From the NCBI GenBank assembly GCA_008933995.1, contig WARS01000046.1:9810526-9874525 (forward strand): a stretch of DNA of 64,000 nucleotides. The letters are read 5' to 3'. The DNA comes from Datnioides undecimradiatus (lineage: Eukaryota; Chordata; Actinopteri; Lobotiformes; Datnioididae). Position numbers and translations under genes: made by a program. This document shows, piece by piece, positions 24,287-47,489 of the stretch (positions are counted from its first letter, which is position 1; each line of letters begins with the position of its first letter). Below the pieces are notes generated by a model that searched no databases, had not been told where the DNA came from, and was given only the letters and a program-made list of their open reading frames with translations.

Positions 24287-27261
24287 GCAAGGGAAGGCGG
24301 ATGCGCTGGAGGGCTGTTCGGGCGTGTACAGAAATAATGCGGAGCTGGTGCGATCTAAGCAATGAGACGTGGGATCTGGAACAGGGATACTATGCCAGGG
24401 TTCGTGCTGTGAGCAGAAGAAGATCCTCCAATTGGGTTCTGACACAGAGATTCGACCCAAAGTCAGATAGTAAGTTAAACGACATTCTACCTAAAAATGA
24501 GAGCTAAGACATAAATACAAAGAGACACACAATGGAAGGCTGAATGAAGACCGTTAAGATGTCTATACTTTTAATCTTAAAGAAAATAAACCTTTGACTG
24601 GAACTTTTTAGTCATTTGGAATCAACACTTTCACTTTATTTAAAATCTACCTGAAACATAATATTTTGCTCTATCTCTATAGCTAGTTTTGGTCCTCCAC
24701 TGGTTTCTGTGGAAACAGAGGACAACAATGCCATCATCACTCTGACAGGACCAATGAGATATCAGCCAAACAACGAAACCCCTGTCATTTCCATGGCAGC
24801 ACTCTACCCCCAGATGATTTATAACCTCTCCATCCACAATACTCGGCGTGGCCAGATGGTAAGTCAGTATGAAAGTCTCAGCTTGTCCCACCTTCCTGGC
24901 ACAGGCAGGCTGTTAAATCAAGCACACCTGAAGCTCTGCTATAGCACTGACTAATCTGTGTTTATATATGTTTGTAGAGCCATCTCCCAGTGATCTCCAG
25001 TCAGTACAAATATCGATTGATGGACTATGATACTGAGTACTGTTTCTCTGCCAATACAAAATTCCTCTCCATGCCTGTCCAGTGTGAGCCCTCAGCATGG
25101 CACTGCATAACCACACCTCCAGGTAAAACCACATTGCATGTGTGTGTGTGTGTGTGCACACACACAAGGTGAATATTTCTCCTCCTTGTTTGACAGGTAG
25201 AAAGGAATGTAACTAAACCTGATAGAGAAGTGAAAGAGAGATTGATGTTTGTTCCTGATGTGTCTTTTATTGTTTTTTATCAATCAAAACCTTCCTTTGA
25301 GTTTGTTAAGAGAGCATTTTGATTTCATATGCCCTGACATGGCTTGCTATACAGTATATGCCTTTTAAGCACATGTATATATTTGCTTTTGTGACATGTC
25401 CCTGTTTCCTGGTCTCTCTTCAGACCCTTTGATTGGCCAGCTGCAGAGGGTTATTGTGGGTATTGTTGTCCCATCTGTGTGCATGTGTATGCTGTTGGTG
25501 GCAGGATACTTTCTCTATCACTACCTGTCAGGGAAAGGACAGAAGAGCCCATATATACTGGTAATGCAAACACACACACACACTTTTACAAACACTGACA
25601 AATGAAGTTTTCATCTTTTTCTTATTTTTCCTTATTGTAATGTAAACTTGTCAGCCACTCTATGAGCAGGATACATAGAACTTTTAATTACTGCTATACT
25701 TTGAAAAGGCAGATGAACATATACTTTTGCCCTCTTTTTTTTATAACTGTGGCAAATTGGTTCCGTCATAAAAATGCAGTATGCAAATCATTTAAAAACA
25801 GTGTGTCTCCCAGATGTTAAAGGGTTACAGGGACACTCTACCAATTTTACATGTTAAGACAGGTTTTGTTACCATGGTTCAGTGTATAAAACATAAAATA
25901 TCTTCTGTGGCTTACAGGAAGTTCTGTCAAGAGAGAATAATAAAATAAAAAAATGTATGTGAAAATAAGTCACGTAGGTAATCTAAGCTAAGCAATGTCA
26001 CACTCTTCTTCACAACTTCCAGAACCCACCCTCTTTTAGTCCTCCTCTTTTGACGTTCCCCCCTGAGAATCCCAACATCATCTTCATCACCGTCATCAAG
26101 ACATCAGACATTAAAAGTGGCATATCCGAGCCTGCGTGCTCCAATCATTGGCGACCCATTGCAGATTCCCCACCAGGATATGCCCCTCAGAGATCTGAAA
26201 CACCCCAAGAGGTTGAGGAACCCAGGGGTGATGAATCCACTGAGTATGGGTTTGTTGGCATAGCTCCTAAAACTGATGCTAGAGGAGAAGCCGATGAAAA
26301 AGAGAGGAAGCCTGATGGGGGCGAAGATGGGAATAATTTGACAGGTGAACACCAGAAATGCACAGCAAGAGAGAGTTATGAGAAGAAAGAGTGGAGAGTT
26401 GAGGATGATCATTCCGCTCCTCAGGCAAAGTCCTACCTCTCACAAACGTCAACCAACACATGCTCACAAACACATAGGTTGATACACACACAGACAGAGG
26501 TAAGCACACTTTTACAGGCAAAGGCATGGTTACAAGCAAATTCAGTTTTACAGTCCCAAAGTCAGACACCATTACTGTCTTTTGAGGGTGCAAATATGGG
26601 AGAGTTGCATGGAGACACGGATAACGGAGAGTTTCCAGGTTTGTTTCTACAGAAAACTCCACAAATTGGCCTCTTCCATATTCCTCTGAATCTACAAGCA
26701 AATACGCGGGAAGAAATTAGGGAAGAGATGGATGGAAACATGAGAGCAAGAGTGGGAAAGATAGATGGTGATGTGGAGAATGAGAGTGTAAGGGAACCTC
26801 TTCTTTCTGCTTATGCCTCTCAAAACATCAGAGACATGTCTGCCTCTCACACTGACCAGTCAGATTTCTTACCAGATGACTATGGCATTCTGAGACTGGC
26901 TACAGCAAATGAAATAGAGAGTGGTGTTGAGGAAGAGGAGGAGCAAGAGGAGGGAACTATCTGTATTGATTGGGATCCCAAGACCAGGAAACTAGTGTTG
27001 CCAGAGATTGCGATGGCACTCACAAAGAAGAGAGGATGGGATGGATTGACACAGGGAGAAAAAGGGAGTGAGAGCAGGATGGGAGGAGAGGAGGAGGTGA
27101 ATGAGATGAAGGTTGAGTTGACATTAGAAAATGTGTATGTCAGACAAGCGTCTGAGGAAGAGGCAGAGGCACAGAAAGCGATGAAGACAGGTTGGGAAAG
27201 AAGGTGTGAGGCAGATGATATTTTGGCCAAATGGGATTTGGTCATCTCAATGGAGCAGTAG
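22786..27261 (+). CDS. il20ra: Class II cytokine receptor, interleukin-20 receptor alpha (teleost CRFB8), complete
   Basis: Cell-surface receptor chain for IL-20-family cytokines, signalling by JAK/STAT. Exons: 22786-22834, 23767-23890, 24264-24469, 24683-24858, 24978-25122, 25424-25560 and 26023-27261, total 2076 nt, 691 aa. Residues 1-16 are a signal peptide (MWAVFIFLNLGVLHY). The D1 fibronectin-type domain contains PINVSFSSVNLRNTLQW and a C79/C87 pair in ACTEIMRSWCDLSNET, matching human IL20RA. D2 has C207, C221 and C228. The transmembrane helix is about 243-264, followed by a proline-rich box1-like segment (280-295). Y332-APQ is a YxxQ STAT3-type docking motif. I594-DWDP and the terminal WDLVISMEQ match the human IVDWDPQTG-like box and the EWGLYVQMEN end, which is what separates IL20RA from other class II receptors. 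The last exon (412 aa) is longer than in human (553 aa total) and acidic. Confidence 0.88.
25137..25167. repeat. (TG)n(CA)n palindromic microsatellite, il20ra intron 5
   Basis: A TG run passes directly into a CA run, so the RNA could fold back on itself 15 nt after the exon 5 donor. Confidence 0.9.
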
Positions 27262-27296
27262 ATGATATTCATCAATATATTTACACTGTTGTTAAA

Positions 27297-27302
27297 AATA
27301 AA
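27297..27302 (+). promoter_or_regulatory. il20ra: Proximal il20ra poly(A) signal AATAAA
   Basis: Canonical hexamer 36 nt after the il20ra stop codon, followed by a T-rich stretch. Use of this site would give a very short 3' UTR. Confidence 0.5.
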
Positions 27303-28982
27303 TGCTCTTTTTTTCTGCACTTTACTTTACTCCATGTAATGAACACTTTAATCTGACATCAAATAATGCAATCTTTGATAGTATCAAATCTAAGTTAGTT
27401 ACTTTACACCTGTGAAAATTTTAAATTATTATGTGATTTGATTTTTTGGTTTACATTTTTTTTTAGTTTACAAGTGTGATCAACTCTGAGGGAAATATAT
27501 TATAGTAATATTTGCCTTTACCTTGACCAAATGTCCTTTAGGATGCAGCATAAATCCATGTATTCTGTATTTATTTGTACTCGGTATGAAGTCAAAGTCC
27601 TTCTTTAAGATAACCTGCAGTAAAGTGTTCTTTGTGTAAACCACCACGGTCACATCAGATCTCAGCCCAGGAAAGTACAAGATCGACTGTCGTTGAAGGA
27701 AACAGACTTGTGTTTGACACATGATTTTCCAAAGGCATCAGTAAAACACCAGATTATAGATTGCTTTTGTAGATGGATTGTAAAAATCGCAACTCCCTGT
27801 GATTTAATCTTATGTCAAAAACCTTTATAGAGAATATTACTCATTATATTAATTATTACTTTTGAAGTATGTTTTAAAAAAGTGACCACATATGTTCCAT
27901 ACCTGTGCATACCTCGTACACATACTCAGTAAAAGTGTCAAGCAGAAGTAGCTATGTGAGATTTTTGTTTTGAGTCAGTCTGTTCCTGCTTTAGTTCCAA
28001 GTGAGGCACTTAAAACTGCTCTAGGGATAGTATTTGTTTGCATGTGGTTGGTAAATTGGGCTGAATCATTGTGCATTTAATTCTTAATTTCCTTGGTTAG
28101 TAATTGCAGCAACGTTTGTAATACTCATCTACCATTGCTGAATATATTAAATTAAGCAAATACTGCTGTTCAGAGGAATAAGAAGTGCATATTTGTGATT
28201 AATGTGCTATTTTTCTTTATGAAGTCAAAACAATAGCACTTTAATCTTTTTCTACTCAATCTAGAAATTCTAGGAGTTTTGAAGCTGTGAACAACTTACT
28301 GTCAGCAGTACAACAGCTTATTTACTATTTTCTGTTCCATAAACTAAAGGTTAAAATAAAAAAAGCAGAATGAATAGTTTCACTTGCACTTTTGTAGCTT
28401 TGATTGTTATTCAGAAAAAAGCCACATAAGTGATGTTTCAGTATGTACTGACGAAGGAAATCAAGAAAAGGAAATTACAGAAAAGATCATTTTTCTGCAA
28501 TCTCATTCCTATATGTGTGGTTAAGGTGATAGTTACTCAAATGGAGGAAGCTTTTGTGACACATTTTATCCACACAACTGTTACTGGCATTGCGTGTTTT
28601 CTGGCTGTGAATTACTGTAAAATCTCTTCCTGTACACCCATACACTGCACACACACACATTGCCACAGAAGTACTTTTAGTTTCAGATTCACATATGCAC
28701 ACAACTCAGGTTATCTGCAGTGTAAGTTCAATGCTGTGCATGACGTTTGACATTTTGTTAGAGTGGTTCTGCTCTGGGGAAAAAAATCTGTGATATTTCT
28801 ATCATATTTTTGTACGCAACAAATATTGTGTGTTCAAAATGAAAAATAATAATAAAGTGAACTTGTTATCTATTCTGATCTGCTGTCTTTTTAATATTAA
28901 AGGCTATTTTGTATTACTTGTGTTTCTTTTTCTCAGTAGAGGTTTTAACTCTTAAAAGCTTATCAATATTCTTAGGAAAAAT
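27303..28982. other. AT-rich non-coding stretch, probable il20ra 3' UTR
   Basis: No coding exon is seen on either strand. Short open frames here lack splice context and resemble no family. Confidence 0.6.
28851..28856 (+). promoter_or_regulatory. il20ra: Candidate distal il20ra poly(A) signal AATAAA
   Basis: AATAAA in an A-rich run followed by GT/T-rich sequence, about 1.6 kb past the il20ra stop. The stretch between (27303-28850) is AT-rich, contains no convincing ORF and reads like a long 3' UTR. Confidence 0.45.
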
Positions 28983-29637
28983 CTACCACTTCAGATAATC
29001 AACATAAGAAAGTGTGTACATGACCAACCTTTGCTGCGTGATAACTTTCTGTCCTGACACCTGCTCAACCAGGAGAAACAAGAGCGTGAGGAGGGGACCT
29101 CTGCTGGTCAAACTGCAAACACACACGTCATGATCACAGATCAACACAAGAAAAACAAATAATAACACGTTTTTCTAATCTACAAATATGACGTGTAAAA
29201 ATAAAGACTATGTTGCATCTTTAGAAACATTTTCTCACTCTGAGTGCCACTGCATGACATTCCCAGAAAAATATGCAAACCATTAAACCTATAGGAGAAC
29301 ACATACACCTAGACTACCCGGGGCTAACTGCAGCCAGTATCTCTTACTTATTACGAATTAAAGTCATTCATTGAAAATATTTTTAAGTCTTCCATTGTTA
29401 TTGTGAGTAGAAACAACGTAGGCTATGTCACATTCATAGATTAAAGCCGTAATCTTCAAGTAACATTTTGCTGTTACAGCAGCAGGTTGAGATGCAGATA
29501 ACCTACTTTATATTCTATAGTAATAGAATAGAAACGGGTGCCAAGCTGGAATCTGATATTTTGTCTCATTTTTTATTATTTTTTTAAATTAGAAAAATTG
29601 AAACACTCAGCTAAATAAAGTACAAGTACTTGGATAG

Positions 29638-29675
<38 letters not shown>

Positions 29676-29868
29676 CCCTGTATTACTCATTTAGAACCAG
29701 AGACCTCTTAAATGTGTTAACCTTTAGGTGGCGCGCTGTCTGCAGATCTTCCATCATGGCGTCGTCCTGGCCGGCTTCATCTCGCGCATCACTGGGCGGG
29801 ACCGCGGTGGGTTGGACTGCCAGCCGTTGGGCACTTCCGGCGGGCTCGGGTTTCCTTCGATTCGGCAT
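28983..29868 (-). other. Tentative small minus-strand gene (two exon-like pieces)
   Basis: 29722-29868 is a 49-codon ATG-started frame in GC-rich DNA, ending at a possible AAG/GTTAAC donor. 28983-29112 is a 3' exon-like frame preceded by a good acceptor (GTTTGCAG) and ending in DYLKW and a TAG stop. The first piece ends in phase 0 and the last needs two preceding bases, so a middle exon would be required and I could not find it. I do not recognise the sequence. The GC-rich start would be shared, head to head, with the ehd3 leader. Both pieces may be chance frames. Confidence 0.18.
29639..29674. repeat. (CA)n microsatellite
   Basis: 18 uninterrupted units bordering the GC-rich region upstream of ehd3. 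Confidence 0.95.
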
Positions 29869-30140
29869 TTAAATTGAGCTGGCTGCAGGACATCAGCTGC
29901 TGCTTCACCCAGCGCTGTGCCGTGCTAGAAAATAACCCACAGCATCAGTAGAATAATCTAGTCGCATTTTTGACACGAGGACAGCAGAAATAATTTGTTG
30001 GTCGCGAGGAGGTTTGGGGTTGTTTTGCGGGCACGAGAGCGGGAGCGGTTTAACAATAACAGCGGCTGCGCTCTGACAGCAGCACGGTGCATCATTGTTG
30101 GGATTCCGCTGTTAGCTGCTGGACGAAATTGAATAGCGGT
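29700..30140. promoter_or_regulatory. ehd3: GC-rich, CpG-containing region, probable ehd3 promoter/leader
   Basis: This block has clearly more CpG and GC than its AT-rich flanks and lies about 0.65-1.1 kb before the ehd3 start codon. It is the natural candidate for the ehd3 transcription start, with either a long leader or an untranslated first exon. A (CA)18 tract (29639-29674) borders it. Confidence 0.5.
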
Positions 30141-30786
30141 AACGTGATGTGCATGAGCAGCACGATTTAGGCTTTTCTGAACAGCATTTGTTTACTGACA
30201 TAGATTTGTAAACAAAAACAAGCTCATTGTGTTTAGTGCTTTTGTTTTTGTTGTTTTTTGTTGTTTTTTTGGCCCGGGAGTGTAAGTGGCCTGGACTTGG
30301 AAGGATCGATGGACTTGATGATGAGCGTGCATTTAAAGGGTCAGGTTTAAATTCAGATAAAAATATACAACCATTGTCATTTTTTTAGTAACAGACACGA
30401 GACAAAATCTATAATAAACCTTCAACTAGGCGCGATACGGTATATCATCAGTCCACACCTCAATATTTTCATCAATAACAACAAGTCACCACCCATTCAG
30501 ACTGACTTTATTTCATCTATATATTTTTCCTGAGACCAACTGTGAAAATACTTTGGCATTTTTATTTCTAAAATAAGCTTTTAAAGAGACTTGTAGTGCG
30601 TGTATGTCCCTTAACGTTTTTGGTTGGATTTAAGCTGGACTAAGTTATTTGTTCTAAATTTAGTGAAATCTTCACCTTACATTTTAAACAAAGTCTGTTT
30701 CATTTGAGTGAATATCAGCAGAATAAGCATCTTTGCCAAGTTGCACTTATTTTAAGGCTTCAGTAGACAATAAGAAACCAGACATC

Positions 30787-42533
<11,747 letters not shown>

Positions 42534-44860
42534 AAATAAGATCACACCACCCCCCGCCCTTAAAGCCTGTAAGTAAACCCTTTCCTCTCCACCTAGAGAA
42601 AATTACCCCAACAAAATAGGAAAATAGGAATATTCCTGTAGCATTATAGCAAAAAACTACAAATAATGCCATTCCCACATCTGCAGTCTTTCCTTCCCTT
42701 CAAGAGGCAGATATTAGTTACATCCAAATAGAAATCACATTACATTACTGAGTGCTACATGACTAATTCAAATGGTTTGTTTCTGCAGTGCTGAAATGGC
42801 TTTTACTCTTACTATGGTAGAAAAACTGGATCTTGACGAATTCTCTGAACGAAGTCAAGTCTTCATCCGTCTTTTGTATTGAAGAAAAAGATATTGGCAG
42901 TTGTGAGGCAGGGCAGTGGTTAGAGATGTTAGGAAAGCTGATTAGAGAAGAACAAATGAAAAGCCTAAACGAATAAACACTGGAACTCAGCAAAATGTGA
43001 GTTGATCCAAACTACTGGAAGAAAATGGGGCAGATGCAACAATGTGAAGACAAAAAAAGAAGGGAAGAATGAAACTATTGTTGGAAAGCTTTAGGGAGAA
43101 GGAGGGCTGGAATATAAAAATGTAAATATGCAGCTCATTCCCATTAAGACTTTATCTACAATAGGAGCTATTTATCTATTGATAGCAATATTCCACATGA
43201 TCCCCAAAACATTTTACAGTTCTTTTATCTCGAGGTCCCCCTGCGTTCTTTAATTTGGCTCCTGGCGTGACTCAGTATTCTGGCTTTTGTTTCATGGCAA
43301 CATATTATAAACAGGCAAGTGGCTTGAGAATACACACAAACACATACAAATGCTTAAAAGCACACACCCTGACTGAAAGTTAACACAATGAATGGTTTGT
43401 AACCAGCAGGGAGAATGGGAAATGTGGAAAACTCGACAGTGTAACACCTCCAGTTATCACAGAAAGAAGTGGTCCACATCATCTTTTTTTAAATTTTAAA
43501 CATGATATGCAGATATTGATGTTTGTGTGTGTGAGGTGAGGTTTATGACATCACCCTCATTCATTGTAGCACCTGGACCGGCCTGCCACAGTGAAGGAGG
43601 AAAACGTTTCTCTAACTGGAAGCAAACAGGGGAGATGCTAAGGATGATGATTTTTACATAGTTTTGATGATCATTAACATATTTGGAAAATACTGTGACT
43701 ATAATATGAAAATATATAACCGGGTATTTGTTTGGACACGGGTGTGGGGACATTCTCAGTATAAATGTATCGTAAGGACTTTGAATGTTGAATGTGCAGA
43801 CGTTCTGTGTGGGCACATCCTGACTTTTGTATGTATGAATATGACCACAAGTATCAGTGTTATTGTTTGTAGCACATATGTATTAAGTCTTAAACATTAC
43901 TAAGGCTACTGAGATGAAAGCATCACAGTGGCTTATTGATTGATGCATCAGTTATTGTTCACATTGTCATCTAATCTAACTCATCAGTGCGAAGAGTGAT
44001 GCACAGCTTATTTTGTGATGGTAACAAAACACTAATTGACTCATTGCTTCTTTCTGGCTTTGTATTTAAATTGTAAACATGTAACAAATGTAATCCCTCT
44101 TCACTATGTTTCTGATTGACTGTAGCAATATGCCAGTATGTGTGTATGTATGTCTATATACTTTACAATAGGACCAGGTTTGTAGTTTGAAACTTGTGGG
44201 AGTTTGTCCATCAAAAGATGTAACCAAACAAACTACATTTGGGTTCCCATGTGATAAGAAACACATTCATGTGTTTTATGACTGAGATGGTATTCACCCA
44301 GTCTGAGCCACAGAAGTGACTTTACTTTTCACCTTTTCTTCCCCTCCCCCCATGCATTTCTGTGCAGTTACTGTGAGTCTATTGTACATAGTTTGACTGT
44401 TTGTCTTCCACACAGATTGGGAAATCATCACCATCCATCTTGGGTGTTTTCTGCTTCACTAATATTTGGTAGCCGAGTCACAAAAACAGAATTATAAAGT
44501 AAAAAGGATGCTTGTTGAATGTGATGTTTCTGCAAAACAAAGTCCTTCAGATTCAAGTTGTTTTCATACCCTGACAGATTGCAACATGAAGTCATGTGTG
44601 CTGGTAGATACAATGAGTGGAGACACTGGCGTTTATGGTATTTTCTTTTGCTGTTTTTAAGGAGGTAATACGTTGCAAAATCTGTACTTCACTGCTTTTC
44701 TGTCAAAACGAAAAGTTGAAAAGTGTAATAAACATCCATTTAATCAACTTTTTGTCCCATTTTGTTTGTGTTAGATGCAGTTAACGTGATTTGTGTCTAT
44801 ATTTTAGGCAGGAGATGTAACATTATTACATAAATAAAGCCTAAAGATAAGATCAGAAGT
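42534..44860 (+). other. ehd3: ehd3 3' UTR
   Basis: Follows the TAA stop without further coding potential and runs to two AATAAA hexamers. About 2.2-2.3 kb, AT-rich, with scattered short frames only. Confidence 0.6.
44727..44732 (+). promoter_or_regulatory. ehd3: ehd3 poly(A) signal AATAAA
   Basis: Canonical hexamer followed by a T-rich stretch with TTTGTTTGTG, a good downstream element. A second AATAAA lies at 44833-44838. Confidence 0.55.
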
Positions 44861-46317
44861 ATTTGAACTTCATCTCAGGAAAGGTTGTCTTTTCCACTTT
44901 AATTTGATAGTAACTAACTCAATAATGGCAGGATGATTTTTTTCAGATTAAATTATATAGTAAATTATTCCAATGAAATTAGAGTAAACAGTCAGTCTGA
45001 AATGATTTCCCTAATGTATAATCATGAGATTCACATTGGATAATTGTACTGTTGTCAGTAACGTAGAGAGCAAAAAAGTCCCAATGTATGCAGAGAATGG
45101 TTTTTAGCATTCAGTTGTTTTTTTCTGCTAAATACACACACCATCAGTTTGATGAACTGTCTTTGTGGTAAAAATAAAAGATCCTCTGTGTTATTAAAGC
45201 TCAAAACAAGCAACAAAAACTGCTCAGTGGAGATAGGAAATTGAGTTATTAGTTCCAACTGATGAAACGAAGCATGTGTAAAGGGAAAAAAAGTGAATTT
45301 CTTCATGTTAAACCAAGTATCTTGGTTTAAGTTTAGGGAGGTTTCCTTGTCCACTTGTCCACATCACTGACATTCATCACTTCATGACATGAACAGAAAT
45401 GATAGGAAACATAGCATAAAATATCAGCTCCACATTATTATTATCCAGGGACGTTTGTGTGGGTGTGTGTGTGTGTGTATGGCAGGAAGTCAATGCATCC
45501 CCTTGAACTAACATGCACAGACACACACACACACACACTCTGTGTGCAGGGAAGAAGATGCAGCACTCTCTCCGCTCACACAGGAAGTTCTGTTCTTGTC
45601 TGCCATTTCCTTTCCGTCCTGCGTTGACCCTCACACACACATACAGGCACACACTAATGCACACATCCTCTATCATATATTTAAGTGAATGTTTTTGATG
45701 TGTGCAGTCTTGCATTAGTCAACTTTAATTTAGCATTTGTTTTATTTGACTTTTGGGCCACTTATTGTAAAGCAAGAGGCTCTTGCTTATACACACAGTA
45801 AAAAACAGATCTAAAATCTAAATGTAAAGAGAACGCACAGGCAAGTGTTCTTTGGATGATGTTCAGGAACTATCTCTAGATCCTAAAATAGACAAAAATT
45901 AAGTAAAATTAAGCAACAGGGAAAACAACAAGAGAACTATTTTAAAATGAGTATTTTAGTCTTTGCTGAAAAATGGGGGAAGAGAAAACAGAAACGACCT
46001 GGAGTGAGAGACAGAGAAGAGAAAAAAGAGTGGAGGCACAGGCAGCTGTAATTTGTTTCTGGTTTGGGATGGTATCTTATCTTTCAGGGAAGCAACACAG
46101 TATATCTCGGGCTGGTTTGTCAGTGGTAATAAACGTGAAAGTAACGTGTCAAAAGTGATATATGCATGCGTGCGTGTTTGCGTGCAGTGAATATGTGTGA
46201 TGGATGTGTGTGTTTGTCTGGTGGAGAGGGGAAGCTATACGTCAGGATTAAATGTATACACCCAGACACATGAGGGAACTGGTATCTGAGAATGCTGGGT
46301 GGAGATGATGCTCACTT

Positions 46318-46319
46318 AC

Positions 46320-46372
<53 letters not shown>
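46318..46372. repeat. (CA)n microsatellite
   Basis: About 27 units, one CGCA interruption at the left end. Confidence 0.95.
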
Positions 46373-46374
<2 letters not shown>

Positions 46375-46789
46375 TATACTGTACGTCACTGTCAGGACTG
46401 TTGTAAACAAGCTAAAATCATCCTACAACCACAAGTTAGAAAAGATTTAAAAATCTTAATTCAGTGTCCACTTGTTAGCTTTTTTGAGCTTCTTATCATT
46501 TTCATGTAGGAGGAAAGAAGGATGTTATTGACAATCTGACTGCTTGGATTATAATAAACATCCAAAAAAAAGAAATTCATTAATTTATTCAAAGCTTTAT
46601 TCAGTGGGAATGAAATAAACAGCAAACAGCAATAAACTGCATACACTTATGTATTAAAACACTATATCCTTTGGTGTAACATGAACTTACCTGCCACTTG
46701 CAGCTGTTCAACTGCTCATTAAGGGAAGTATCTCATCATCCAATCATATGACAGCAACTCATTGCATTTAGGCATGTAGACATGGCAAA

Positions 46790-47290
46790 GACAATCTGCT
46801 GAAGGTCAAACTAAACAGCAGGATGAAGAAGAAAGGTGAGTTAAGTGACTGAACATGGCACAGTTGTTTTGTGATTTGTGTGTTTTAGAGATTGCTGATA
46901 TACCGAAACTTTCATGCATCTTTAAGGTTGACAGATGATCGTCAGAGCAAGAGAAAATATCCAGTGAACAACAGTTCTCTGTGGAGAACGTGCTGTTGAT
47001 GGAAGGGGTTAAAATTGGCATAAATAGCATGAGAGAAAGGACTGTTGTGTCAACAGTTCAGGCTAATGGTGGTGGTGTAATGGTGTGTTGATATTTTCCC
47101 AGGCTCTTTAGCAGCATCTGACCCTTGTTTAAACACTGTGGCACTGAGTATTAAAGATGACTTGCCCACCACTTTATTACCAAAGTATATACATCTTCTG
47201 ACAGCTACTTCCAAAAACTGGTTCTTTAACATAATGGGATTACTGTACTCGCCAGAGTCAACAATCAAACAGAGTTTGGACTTTTGATTG
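46790..47290 (+). mobile_element. Relic of a Tc1/mariner-like DNA transposon
   Basis: The phrases 'ttgtgtcaacagttcaggct', 'ggtggtggtgtaatggtgtg', 'catcttctgacagctacttcc' and 'ctggttctttaacataat' follow, in order, the transposase gene of a common teleost Tc1-like element. The reading frame is broken many times, the catalytic region is incomplete and no terminal inverted repeats are obvious. It is a dead fragment. Confidence 0.65.
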
Positions 47291-47439
47291 ATTAAAAGAG
47301 ACGGCCCAACCCAATTTACCAGAGTACCAGTGCAGTTTGACTTTTACAGTGATCCACTATTAAGTGATCACTGGCACCAGTATATATCAAATTAATTTTA
47401 ACTTTTTGTGCTTCTTGAGCCCTTTACATTGAAGGTCTA

Positions 47440-47440
<1 letters not shown>

Positions 47441-47488
<48 letters not shown>
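47441..47488. repeat. (TG)n-(TA)n microsatellite
   Basis: About 20 TG units ending in a short TA run, about 150 bp right of the Tc1-like relic. Confidence 0.9.

Positions 47489-47489
<1 letters not shown>

Noticed and set aside
25800..25990. Possible dispersed repeat ('gggacactctaccaatttta')
   Set aside because: Resembles phrases of a fish repeat, but the match is too short and loose to name with confidence.
26104..27320. Antisense ORFs of 102-146 aa opposite the last il20ra exon
   Set aside because: They are shadows of a long real exon in other frames, with no family resemblance and no splice context.
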